From assembly GCA_040954595.2 (NCBI GenBank), contig CM082592.2, positions 806,001 through 870,000 of the forward strand: a stretch of 64,000 nt of DNA. The letters are read 5' to 3'. The position numbers and the translations under genes were made by a program. Below are positions 1-9,534 of the stretch, piece by piece. Within the stretch, counting starts at the first letter, position 1. Each line of letters opens with the position of its first letter. This DNA comes from Balanoglossus misakiensis. Lineage: Eukaryota > Hemichordata. Below the pieces are notes generated by a model. That model did not search any database. It was not told the origin of the DNA and saw only the letters and a list, made by a program, of their open reading frames with translations.

Positions 1-48
1 CTGCAGTACTGCCGGGTAAGCTGACATCGGCGTACCGAATATAATGTA

Positions 49-61
49 GGGGGGGGGGGGG
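49..61 (+). repeat. Poly(dG) tract, G13
   Basis: A run of 13 G follows AATGTA at a fixed place ~50 bp after the monomer box. Every intact monomer has the tract but its length varies. Homopolymer length is error-prone in sequencing, so the exact count is uncertain. Confidence 0.85.
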
Positions 62-1021
62 ACAGAACGGTTCAATACTACATTTATTAGATATCAGCTA
101 ATTTTGGACAATCATCTAAAATCTAAATCATTTTTTCATATTTGGATATCTGATGATGTATGAAATTTCCATTATATGTAAAAATGGTGCTGATTATAAA
201 AAATGCACTCTGAATGAGCTGATTTAATACAAAATTGCGTTTTATTCGTTTTTGCACCAAAAAGGTCATTTTTAGGGAAAACATTCTTTATTCTTTAAAT
301 TCGGTGACCTGATCATATATAAACAATTGCTTGTATGTTAAAAGTTTTAATGACTTTTAAAAGCAGTGACACTGGCGGCATTCAACACGAAAAAAACAAT
401 TTTAGCCACAATTCGGTCAAAATGGTAAATTTTTGAAAATTACAAAAAATACCTGTTTTCTACATTTTCGGAAATCTGATGGAGTATAAAATGCACTTCG
501 TATACATATATCGATACAAATTCCACAAAAAACGGCAAATTTGCCTCACTGCAGACAAAATTGCGTTTTACCAAATTTTCCTTGAAAATGTCATTTTTAG
601 AAGAAAAAAATAAAAAAAACCTTTGTTATTCGAATTTGGTGCCCTGATCATATATGACATGTTGATTGTATGTTAAAACTTTCGACCACTCCAAAAATGC
701 AGAGATATTGACGGAATTCAAGAAAAAATAGCCATTTTGGCCATATTTTGACAAAAATGGTAAATTTTTAAAAAATCATAAAAAATTAACTCTTTTCTTC
801 ATTTTCGGAAATATTATGGAGCATGAAGTGTCGTTCTCTTGTAAAAAGTGCTGCAAATTCCAGAAAAGGCGGTATAATTTGAATCACCCATGACAAAATT
901 ACCATTTTCGACTTTTTTTCGAAAAATTGTGATTTTTACAAAATAAATAAGAATAAATTCTTTTCTTAGTTTCAAAAGGGTAGAGACACTTTCCACACAG
1001 GTTTTTTAACATTGAATTCCC

Positions 1022-2715
1022 ATTCATCAACTCAGATTTCCTACAGCATAAGTCGGCTAAAACCCTGACACTCTAGAGCAGAAACAGTTGCACACTGGTA
1101 AAGTTGAACAAGTCGATTTTTCTACGGCCTGGCTCGGCTAAATCTCCGTCACAATATGACAGACACTAGCGTTCGTTAGCAACGTTGATCAAGTCAGATT
1201 TCCTACGGCATGGCTTGGCTAAAGCCCTGGCACTCTAGAGCAGAAACACGCGTACAGAAACCACGTTGATCTACTCACATTTCCTTCGGCCTGGCACGGC
1301 TGATGCCCCGGCAGTATATATAGGACACAGACTGGCGTAAGTTAACAACGGTAATCACGTCGGGTTTCCTACGGCCTGGCTCAGCTGAAGCCCCGGCACT
1401 CTAGAGCAGAAACAGGCGTATATTGACCACGTTGATCAAATCAGATTCCTACGGCGTGACTCCGCTGGTGCACCGGCTCTATATGACACAGACTGGCGTA
1501 AGTTATCAACGGTGATTACGTCGGATTTCCTACTGCCTGGTTTAGCTCAAGCCCCGGCACTTTAGAGCGGAAACACGCGTACATTGACCACGATGATCAA
1601 GTCAGATCTCCTACGGCTTGGCTCGACTAAAACCCCGGCACACTATGACAGACACTAGCGTTCGTTAGCAACGTTGATCAAGTCAGATTTCCTACGGCAT
1701 GGCTTGGCTAAAGCCCTGGCATTCTAGAGCAGAAACACGCGTACAGAGACCACATTGATCTACTCACATTTCCTTAGGCCTGGCACGGCTGATGCCCCGC
1801 ACTATATATAGGACACAGACTGGCGTAAGTTAACAACGGTAATCACGTCGGGTTTCCTACGGCCTGGCTCAGCTGAAGCCCCGGCACTCTAGAGCAGAAA
1901 CAGGCGTACATTGACCACGTTGATCAAATCAGATTCCTACGGCGTGACTCGGCTGGTGCACCGGCTCTATATGACACAGACTGGCGTAAGTTATCAACGG
2001 TGATTACGTCGGATTTCCTACGGCCTGGTTTAGCTGAAGCCCTGGCACTCTAGAGCAGAAACACTCGTACATTGACCACGATTATCAAGTCAGATCTCCT
2101 ACGGCCTGGCTCGACTAAAACCCCGGCACACCTTGACAGACACTAGCGTTCGTTAGCAACGTTGATCAAGTCAGATTTCCTACGGCATGGCATGGCTAAA
2201 GCCCTGGCACTCTAGAGCAGAAACACGCGTACAGAGACCACGTTGATCTACTGACATTTCCTTTGGCCTGGCACGGCTGATACCCCGGCACTATATATAG
2301 GACACAGACTGGCGTAAGTTAACAACGGTAATCACGTCGGGTTTCCTACGGCCTGGCTCAGCTGAAGCCCCGGCAATCTAGAGCAGAAACAGGCGTACAT
2401 TGACCACGTTGATCAAGTCAGATTTCCTACGGCGTGACTCCACTGGTGCACCGGCTCTATATGACACTGACTGGCGAAAGTTATCAACGGTGATTACGTC
2501 GGATTTCCTACGGCCTGGTTTAGCTGAAGCCCCGGCACTTTAGAGCGGAAACACGCGTACATTGACCACGATGATCAAGTCAGATCTCCTACGGCCTGGC
2601 TCGACTAAAACCCCGGCACACCATGACAGACACTAGCGTTCGTTAGCAACGGTGATCAAGTCGGATTTCCTTCGGCCTGGCTCTGCAAAAGACACGACAC
2701 TCTAGTACAAAGACG
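1022..2715 (+). repeat. ~81-bp sub-repeat array, about 21 copies
   Basis: Sub-repeats of 80-83 bp alternate. Type A carries TGATCA, CTCTAGAG and ACGCGT. Type B carries TGACAGACACTAGCG or the GACACAGACTGGCG form. The landmark CTCGACTAAAACCCCGGC recurs at 1622, 2110 and 2600 (spacing 488 and 490), so six sub-repeats form a higher-order unit of ~490 bp that is repeated here. Confidence 0.88.
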
Positions 2716-2868
2716 TTGGCTAAGTCGGGCAAACCGAAGAGGGAAAGTCACAGCAGGTCAACACTCGACATTTGTTCGGGTAGGACTGCATTATTGCCTG
2801 TCAATTTATAGAGAAAGCCCGTATTTAACCAGGGCGTTTCAAACACCGACGATAGTTGGGGGCACGGC

Positions 2869-4674
2869 CTGCAGTACTGCCGGGTATGCTGACATCGGCG
2901 TACCGCATATAATATAGGGGGGGGGGAACAGAACGGTTCAATACTACATTTATTAGATATCAGCTAATTTTGGACAATCATCTAAAATCTAAATCATTTT
3001 TTCATATTTGGATATCAGATGATGTATGAAATTTCCATCATATGTAAAAATGGTGCTGATTATAAAAAATGCACTCTGAATGAGCTGATTTAATACAAAA
3101 TTGCGTTTTATTCGTTTTTGCACCAAAAAGGTCATTTTTAGGCAAAACATTCTTTCTTAATTTTTTTAATTCGGTGACCTGATCATATATAAACAATTGC
3201 TTGTATGTTAAAAGTTTTTATGACTTTTAAAAGCAGTGACACTGGCAGCATTCAACACGAAAATAACAATTTTAGCCACAATTTGGTCAAAATGGTAAAT
3301 TTTTGAAAATTACAAAAAATACCTGTTTTCTACATTTTCGGAAATCTGATGGAGTATAGAATGCTCTTCGTATGTATATATCGATACAAATTCCACAAAA
3401 GACAGTCTAATATGGCTCACTGCAGACAAAATTGCGTTTTACCAAATTTTCCTTGAAAATGTCATTTTTAGAAAAAAAATAAAAAAACCTTTGTTCTTCG
3501 AATTTGGTGCCCTGATCATATACGACATGTTGATTGTATGTTAAAACTTTCGACCACTCCAAAAATGCAGAGATATTGACAGAATTCAAGAAAAAATAGC
3601 CATTTTGGCCATATTTTGACAAAAATGGTAAATTTTTAAAAATCATAAAAAATTAACTCTTTTCTTCATTTTCGGAAATATTATGGAGCATGAAGTGTCG
3701 TTCTCTTGTAAAAAGTGCTGCAAATTCCAGAAAAGGCGGTATAATTTGAATCACCCAAGACAAAATTACCATTTTCGACTTTTTTTCGAAAAATTGTCTT
3801 TTTTACAAAATAAATAAGAATAAATTCTTTTCTTAGTTTCAAACGGGTAGAGATACTTTCCACACGGGTTTTCTAACATTGACTTCCCGTTCATCAACTC
3901 AGATTTCCTACAGCATAAGTCGGCTAAAAACCCTGACACTCTAGAGCAGAAACAGTTGCACACTGGTAACGTTGAACAAGTCGATTTTTCTACGGCCTGG
4001 CTCGGCTAAATCTCCGTCACAATATGACAGACACTAGCGCACGTTAGCAACGGTGATCAAGTCAGATTTTCTACGGCATGGCTGGGATAAAGCCCCGGCA
4101 CTCTGGAGCAGAAACACGCGTACAGAGACCACGTTGATCAAGTCTGATCTCCTACGGCTTGGCTCGACTAAAACCCCGGCACACTATGACAGACACTAGC
4201 GTTCGTTAGCAACGTTGATCAAGTCAGATTTCCTACGGCATGGCTTGGCTAAAGCCCCGGCACTCTAGAGCAGAAACACGCGTACAGAAACCACGTTGAT
4301 CAAGTCTGATATCCTACGGCTTGGCTCGACTAAAACCCCGGCACACTATGACAGACACTAGCGTTCGTTAGCAACGTTGATCAAGTCAGATTTCCTACGG
4401 CATGGCTTGGCTAAAGCCCTGGCACTCTAGAGCAGAAACACGCGTACAGAGACCACGTTGATCTACTCGGATTTCCTTCGGCCTGGCTCTGCAAAAGACC
4501 CGACACTCTAGTACAAAGACGTTGGCTAAGTCGGGCAAACCGAAGAGGGAAAGTCACAGCGGGTCAACACTCGACATTTGTTTGGGTAGGACTGCATTAT
4601 TGCCTGTCAATTTATAGAGAAAGCCCGAATTTAACCAGGGCGTTTCAAACACCAACGTTAGTTTGGGGCACGGC
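2869..4674 (+). repeat. Satellite monomer 2 (1.81 kb)
   Basis: Starts at the CTGCAG box with a G10 tract near 2917-2926. The ~330-bp internal period of the AT half is visible from ACAAAATT landmarks at 3095, 3426 and 3760. The sub-repeat half is short and shows the 162-bp dimer directly: CTCGACTAAAACCCCGGC at 4163 and 4325. Its 3880-4160 part shares unusual variants with 37390-37640 (GCTGGGATAAAG, CTCTGGAGC). No gene seen. Confidence 0.9.
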
Positions 4675-5085
4675 CTGCAGTACTGCGGGGTAAGCTGACA
4701 TCGGCGTACCGCATATAATGTAGGGGGGAAACAGAACGGTTCAATACTACGTTTATTAGATATCAGCTAATTTTGGACAATCATCTAAAATCTAAATCAT
4801 TTTTTCATATTTGGATATCTGATGATGTATGAAATTTCCATCATATGTAAAAATGGTGCTGATTATAAAAAATGCGCTCTGAATGAGCTGATTTAATACA
4901 AAATTGCGTTTTATTCGTTTTTGCACCAAAAAGGTCATTTTTAGGCAAAACATTCTTTATTTCTTTTAATTCGGTGACCTGATCATATATAAACAATTGC
5001 TTGTATGTTTAAAGTTTTTATGACTTTTAAAAGCAGTGACACTGGCGGCATTCAACACGAAAATAACAATTTTAGCCACAATTTG
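4675..5085 (+). repeat. Satellite monomer 3, 5' part, cut by BEL element
   Basis: Box and shortest G tract in the window (G6, 4723-4728), then the first ~400 bp of the AT-rich half, stopping after CCACAATTTG where the LTR begins. The rest of the monomer resumes at 11783. Confidence 0.9.
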
Positions 5086-5230
5086 TATGGAGAAGTGAGA
5101 GATTTACTCCAGAAGGATCACGTGACGGAAACTCTTACCCTATCAGAGTTGACTTTGTTTCCCGCCAAACTTTATACTTGTAGCAGATTTATTGTAATTT
5201 TTGAGTGTTTGCTCCGGCGTTCGTGGGACT

Positions 5231-5238
5231 TATATATA
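5231..5238 (+). promoter_or_regulatory. LTR TATA box
   Basis: TATATATA lies 145 bp into the LTR and ~83 bp before the AATAAA signal, a layout expected for U3-R of an LTR retrotransposon. The matching box in the 3' LTR is at 11382-11389. Confidence 0.65.
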
Positions 5239-5313
5239 ACCCAGTTTTGGCGATTTCGGGCAGCTTTTTGTAAGGAGCTCTGTGGTGTTACTTTGTTGTT
5301 GGATTCAGATGGT

Positions 5314-5319
5314 AATAAA
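5314..5319 (+). terminator. LTR poly(A) signal AATAAA
   Basis: AATAAA downstream of the TATA box inside the LTR. The copy in the 3' LTR (11465-11470) is the one that would act on the element transcript. Confidence 0.6.
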
Positions 5320-5425
5320 CCAGTGTTTTACCTAGCACTGAATCGTTCGCTTCTTTTCCGACGTCAGTATACTCGAACCCCCTCCCGGGAGTATTGATCA
5401 CTGCCACGATACTTCCCCACATTTT

Positions 5426-5442
5426 TGGTGCCGAGACCAGGA
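5426..5442 (+). other. tRNA primer binding site, tRNA-Phe-like
   Basis: TGGTGCCGAGACCAGGA lies 4 bp after the LTR CA end. TGGTGCCGAAACC is the complement of a metazoan tRNA-Phe 3' end, and this site matches it with about two mismatches. The primer assignment is from memory of tRNA ends, so the amino-acid identity is tentative; the PBS position is firm. An identical site is at 11577-11593. Confidence 0.7.
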
Positions 5443-5454
5443 TAATCGAGCAAG

Positions 5455-8400
5455 ATGTCGGAACAAGAACACATCGCGCCACAAGATGGACAACAAGAGG
5501 ATCAGCCAACAGCGTTGACAAAACTGAAGAGATCGCGTCGTGGTCAACGCGCACAAGTGACCCGACTGTTCAACCGGGCCGACACCCTCATGAACAATTT
5601 CGTAGACGTCGGTATAGACAAGCCGACTACACTCGACACGCTGGAAGGGCTGAACGAACAACTTTCGAACAAGATCCGTCTACTCGCCGACCTCGAGGTG
5701 AGAATCCTCGATCTAATTGACGATGAACACTTTGACGAAGAAAATGAAACTTCAGGCGACTACCAGGCCGAAATCTTCGAACACAATCATCGCATCGCAT
5801 CTTTCATCAAGAAAAACAAATCGGAGATGCGGACAACTACTACTAGTACTGGTAATGTAACGGGAAGCAGCCTCGGCAACGCGACGCCTCGTAAAACAGT
5901 AACTCTACCGAAACTCCAGCTGCAAACTTTCTCAGGCAATGTAATAGAATGGTCGAGTTTCTTCGATGTATTCAAGTCTTCGATACCTTCGGACACTAAT
6001 TTGGACAACATTCAGAAGTTTACGTATTTGCGGAGTGTACTCAAAGATGAAGCAGCGAGAACAATCAACGGATTGCCACTCACGCACGCGATTGACTTAT
6101 TGACCGAAAGATACGGACAAACCCATCTCATAGTAGATGCTCATATGACCGCGTTGTGGAATCTACAAAGCCCAACCGCCGACGTACAAAGTTTAAGGCA
6201 TTTCTACGACTCGATTGAAAATCACGTTCGAGGTCTTCAGTCGCTGGGTAAGGAGGAAACCACATACGGCGAACTTTTGGTTCCAATAATACGGGAGAAA
6301 TTACCTCCTAACATTCGAGAGCAGATAGCAAGAAAACATGGTAATGCTGCGTGGACATTAGCACATCTACGAAAAGCCATTCAACACGAGATAAACGCCC
6401 TTCAAGCCGGCAACCGGGTCGACGAGATAACAATGGCCACTACCAGAGAACCGGAAATAACCGCGTTTAACACGAAAACGCAGATGACAGGTAAACAGAA
6501 GTTTCGCGCCCCTGTCAAAACGTGCCCGTTCTGCAAAGGGTCACACTTCGCGTCAAATTGCGCTGTGGTAACTGATACGCGCGAGAGACTGGACATTGTG
6601 AAGAAGGACAGACTATGTTTTAATTGCTTTGGAAAACATAGAGTTGCGGAGTGTAAATCAAAATACTCCTGCAGAAAGTGTAGGAAACGTCATCACTCTG
6701 CGCTACACTACGACGTTCCCACCGCTACAACGACGCCAACCGGAGCGTCGTCCTCGCCATCGCCATCATCAAGTACTTCTGATGTCAAAGTAACATTGAC
6801 TAATACCGATACATTTACGGATAAGAAGATAAACACTGGGCCAGTGCTGCTGAAAACTGCGTTTGTACCACTGTCTGTCGGACGGGGAACCCCCATACAT
6901 GCCGTCATCCTGTTTGATGAAGGAGCAAATAAGACATTCGTCACTGAGAGATTCGCCCGTCAGCTGTCCGCGAAAGCTACGCGGCACGAACACATAATGT
7001 TATCGACCTTCGGTGGCAAGGATTCCAAAGTACGCACCATGGGATTCACCGAACTAACTGCTCATGAACTGAACGGGAATACTTCAACTATTCACGCGAT
7101 GATAATTCCAGAGATATCGTCGGACTTAACAAATCACATTTCTCAGGAAGTCCACAATATGAGCCACCTTAAAGGGCTACCATTCGCACATCCAGTTTCG
7201 ACAGATCAGTCGTGGCCAATTGATGTTCTAATCGGAGCCGACCAATATTGGAATTTCGTGGGCTCACACGTTATTTCTGGCGCGTCCGGCCCCACTGCTG
7301 TGTCATCCAAATTTGGATACTTACTCTCCGGACCCCTCGGAACTCCCAAAGTGGATTCTAATGCGCATATCTTACACGTGATTTCTACTGCTGATACCAG
7401 TAACGTAGTTTCAGAGAACTCTATCAACGGACTGCATGGAGATCGCGCAACGGACATGTATACACCGATGGATAGTACTGCGATCGGCCGAGAACCACAG
7501 GTCCAAAATATGTGGGACCTTGAATTGATCGGTATTCAGGACAATCCAACAGTTGATGAACAGTTGACGTACGAGTCTTACAGAGACACGCACTTGAGAG
7601 TTGACCGAGGAAAATACGTAGCTAAACTACCGTGGAAGGAAGATCACCCTCCACTACCCACCAACTACGATGTCGCCATGAAACGCACGCGTAATATGAT
7701 ACGCAGGTTACCCTCTGAACTCATCAAGAAATATGACGACATAATCAATGAACAGAGACGTCGCGACTTCATCGGAGAGGTTGATGAAGATGACGTGAAT
7801 ATCGGACACTATTTGCCACATCGTCCGGTGGTTAAGAATTCGACCACAACACCCATTCGCATCGTTTATGATTGCTCTTGTAAGAAGGATTCTAATTATC
7901 CAAGTTTGAATGATTGCTTGCAAACTGGACCGTCATTAATAAATGACCTGCCAGCGATTCTGCTGAGATTCCGCGCCAATAACATTGCTTTCACAGCTGA
8001 CATTGAGAAAGCATTCCTGAACATTCGGTTGGAAGAAGGTGAGAGGAAATTCACGAAATTTCTGTGGCTGTCGGACATTAACGACCCAGAAAGTGACTTC
8101 ATAACTTTGCAGTTTAAGTCTGTCTTGTTTGGAGCAGTCTGTTCCCCATTCATCCTCAATGCGGTTATCAAGACGCATTTAGAGAACAATAGTCAACTTC
8201 CCACCGCTGACAGATTGGGAAATAATATCTATGTGGATAATGTGATCGATGGAGTTGATACTGCAGAAAACGCCATGAAATACTACCATGAAGCCAATGA
8301 GTTGATGACATCAGGCGGATTCAAACTCAGAGCATGGTCTTCCAACTGTCAACAAATAAACGAACTCGCTACATGTGACAATCTGAACGAACCCACCGAA

Positions 8401-9525
8401 GATGTATCCGTTTTGGGAATGCAGTGGTCAACAAAATCTGACGAATTGACTTACTCCAAAGTGGTTAATATGTCGTCGCGTGCCGAACTCGTGACCAAAC
8501 GTGACATTGTCAGCTATGTGGCGATGCTATTTGATCCGTTTGGATTTCTCGCCCCTGTAATGATCAAAGCCAAATTGTTCATTCAGTTACTATGGAAACT
8601 GGAATTAGACTGGGATGAACCTATCAACGCAGATCTCTACACTCAATGGATGCACACCGCAGAAGATCTCAAAGACTCGCGAAACACGAAGATCGAACGA
8701 CAATATTTTGATGAACTTGAAGGCGACAATGAATGCGAGCTACACGCCTTTGCAGACGCAAGCCAGAGAGCGTATGGGGCAGTAGTGTATTTGAAAAGAG
8801 GACAGCAAACGTCGTTTGTGATGGCGAAGACTAGAACCGCACCAGTGGCTGAAACTACACTCCCGCGACTGGAATTGATGGCTGCGTTAATAGCCACACG
8901 TCTCAGCAAGTACGCTAAAGAAGCCCTGTCCTCCAAATATGACATAGTTCGTTGTTATTTATGGAGTGACAGCCAAATTGTCCTTCACTGGCTGAACAGT
9001 GAGAAGAGACTTCCGGTGTTTGTGAAGAATCGAGTAGATGAAATTCGCGAATTTCAGTCCACAAAGAAGTACTGCCCATCAGAACACAACCCAGCTGATC
9101 TTTTAACCAGAGGGGTAACCTACGAAATGATGGAACGCTCTGAACTATGGCGTAATGGACCAACATGGCTAAAGACAAGCGATTGGCCTAGTTGCCCAGC
9201 GTTTGATGTTAATGTGATGCATACCGCAATCGAACCAGATGAGACGGACAGATTGCCGCCGCGTTTCGGCAACGGAATCAACGATCAGTCTACCGAGAAC
9301 GCAGAAATACTCGCTCCCCCCAAAGCCAGACGATGTACAGATCGCGAAAATCTGAAAATTACCAGTCCCAATGACTACGGAATTCAACACGTTGTTGACA
9401 TTTCCAGATTCAACAACTTAGATAGGCTTTTACGAGTGACAAGTTATGTCCTCAGATTCATCGCACGGATGAAAAAATCTACCGAGGTGAAACACGGGAG
9501 AATTACCCCTGATGAGCTGCACTGA
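5455..9525 (+). CDS. BEL/Pao Gag-Pol, N-terminal part (Gag, protease, RT, RNase H)
   Basis: A 1356-residue frame from the ATG 13 nt after the primer site. Gag: BEL-type capsid-like region (DUF1759-like) from about residue 151 to 300, then three zinc knuckles beginning at C357, C388 and C406. Protease: DUF1758-like, active site D488 in FDEGANKTF; the usual second residue S/T is E here. RT: catalytic D849 in TADIEKAFLNI and Y926-V-D-N, where YVDD is commoner. RNase H: D1101 (FADAS), E1140 (RLELMAAL), D1172 (WSDSQ) and D1215 (NPADLLTRG), all four acidic residues present. Gag and Pol share one frame, as is usual for BEL. The frame ends at a TGA (9523-9525) immediately before the linker to integrase, which continues in the same frame, so this is a nonsense mutation and not a natural end. 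Other frames across this stretch are shadows. Confidence 0.93.
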   Translation: MSEQEHIAPQDGQQEDQPTALTKLKRSRRGQRAQVTRLFNRADTLMNNFVDVGIDKPTTLDTLEGLNEQLSNKIRLLADLEVRILDLIDDEHFDEENETSGDYQAEIFEHNHRIASFIKKNKSEMRTTTTSTGNVTGSSLGNATPRKTVTLPKLQLQTFSGNVIEWSSFFDVFKSSIPSDTNLDNIQKFTYLRSVLKDEAARTINGLPLTHAIDLLTERYGQTHLIVDAHMTALWNLQSPTADVQSLRHFYDSIENHVRGLQSLGKEETTYGELLVPIIREKLPPNIREQIARKHGNAAWTLAHLRKAIQHEINALQAGNRVDEITMATTREPEITAFNTKTQMTGKQKFRAPVKTCPFCKGSHFASNCAVVTDTRERLDIVKKDRLCFNCFGKHRVAECKSKYSCRKCRKRHHSALHYDVPTATTTPTGASSSPSPSSSTSDVKVTLTNTDTFTDKKINTGPVLLKTAFVPLSVGRGTPIHAVILFDEGANKTFVTERFARQLSAKATRHEHIMLSTFGGKDSKVRTMGFTELTAHELNGNTSTIHAMIIPEISSDLTNHISQEVHNMSHLKGLPFAHPVSTDQSWPIDVLIGADQYWNFVGSHVISGASGPTAVSSKFGYLLSGPLGTPKVDSNAHILHVISTADTSNVVSENSINGLHGDRATDMYTPMDSTAIGREPQVQNMWDLELIGIQDNPTVDEQLTYESYRDTHLRVDRGKYVAKLPWKEDHPPLPTNYDVAMKRTRNMIRRLPSELIKKYDDIINEQRRRDFIGEVDEDDVNIGHYLPHRPVVKNSTTTPIRIVYDCSCKKDSNYPSLNDCLQTGPSLINDLPAILLRFRANNIAFTADIEKAFLNIRLEEGERKFTKFLWLSDINDPESDFITLQFKSVLFGAVCSPFILNAVIKTHLENNSQLPTADRLGNNIYVDNVIDGVDTAENAMKYYHEANELMTSGGFKLRAWSSNCQQINELATCDNLNEPTEDVSVLGMQWSTKSDELTYSKVVNMSSRAELVTKRDIVSYVAMLFDPFGFLAPVMIKAKLFIQLLWKLELDWDEPINADLYTQWMHTAEDLKDSRNTKIERQYFDELEGDNECELHAFADASQRAYGAVVYLKRGQQTSFVMAKTRTAPVAETTLPRLELMAALIATRLSKYAKEALSSKYDIVRCYLWSDSQIVLHWLNSEKRLPVFVKNRVDEIREFQSTKKYCPSEHNPADLLTRGVTYEMMERSELWRNGPTWLKTSDWPSCPAFDVNVMHTAIEPDETDRLPPRFGNGINDQSTENAEILAPPKARRCTDRENLKITSPNDYGIQHVVDISRFNNLDRLLRVTSYVLRFIARMKKSTEVKHGRITPDELH

Positions 9526-9534
9526 GCGGAAAAT

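Larger units (their letters stand above)
1..2868 (+). repeat. Satellite monomer 1, expanded (2.87 kb)
   Basis: The window opens exactly at the CTGCAGTACTGC box. A G13 tract is at 49-61, the AT-rich half runs to about 1020, and sub-repeats run 1022-2715. It is ~0.8 kb longer than the usual 2.05 kb because the sub-repeat half carries extra ~490-bp hexamers. The AT-rich half carries a rare variant set (TGGAACAC-like changes near 530, GTGATTTTTAC near 918, AAAAGGGTAGAGACAC near 975) that recurs inverted at 48.6-52 kb. No coding gene is seen; short frames here are K/F/N-rich by-products of AT content. Confidence 0.9.
5086..5421 (+). repeat. 5' LTR of BEL element
   Basis: 336 bp shared with 11237-11572; the shared stretch starts at TATGG and is taken to end at CA before TTTT and the primer site. 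It contains a TATA-like box, a poly(A) signal and CGTGAC/GACGTCA-like sites. Differences from the 3' LTR: A/C near 5253, A/C near 5330 and C/A near 5336. Confidence 0.85.

Noticed and set aside
1022-2715. CRISPR-like array because of regular ~81-bp spacing.
   Set aside because: There are no unique spacers: the whole period is repeated, and the surroundings are an animal retrotransposon and satellite.
1-2868. A Helitron or other non-autonomous transposon with a tandem-repeat core as the source of the monomer.
   Set aside because: I could not find terminal hairpin/CTRR ends, terminal inverted repeats, or a lone copy flanked by other DNA; it remains possible as a distant origin.
1-4674. Ribosomal DNA intergenic spacer (nested sub-repeats and TATATAGG-like motif).
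   Set aside because: No rRNA sequence in 64 kb and frequent orientation switches; rDNA units are uniform in direction and would show an rRNA gene within this span in most animals.
5005-5397. 130-codon frame across satellite and 5' LTR, and a similar 123-codon frame at 11177-11548.
   Set aside because: Both cross the element boundary into LTR promoter and R sequence; similarity between them is only LTR identity.
5394-5720. Alternative frame overlapping the primer site and gag start (also 11545-11880), and minus-strand frames across 5288-10952.
   Set aside because: Shadows of the gag-pol frame, which alone has the family domains and catalytic residues.
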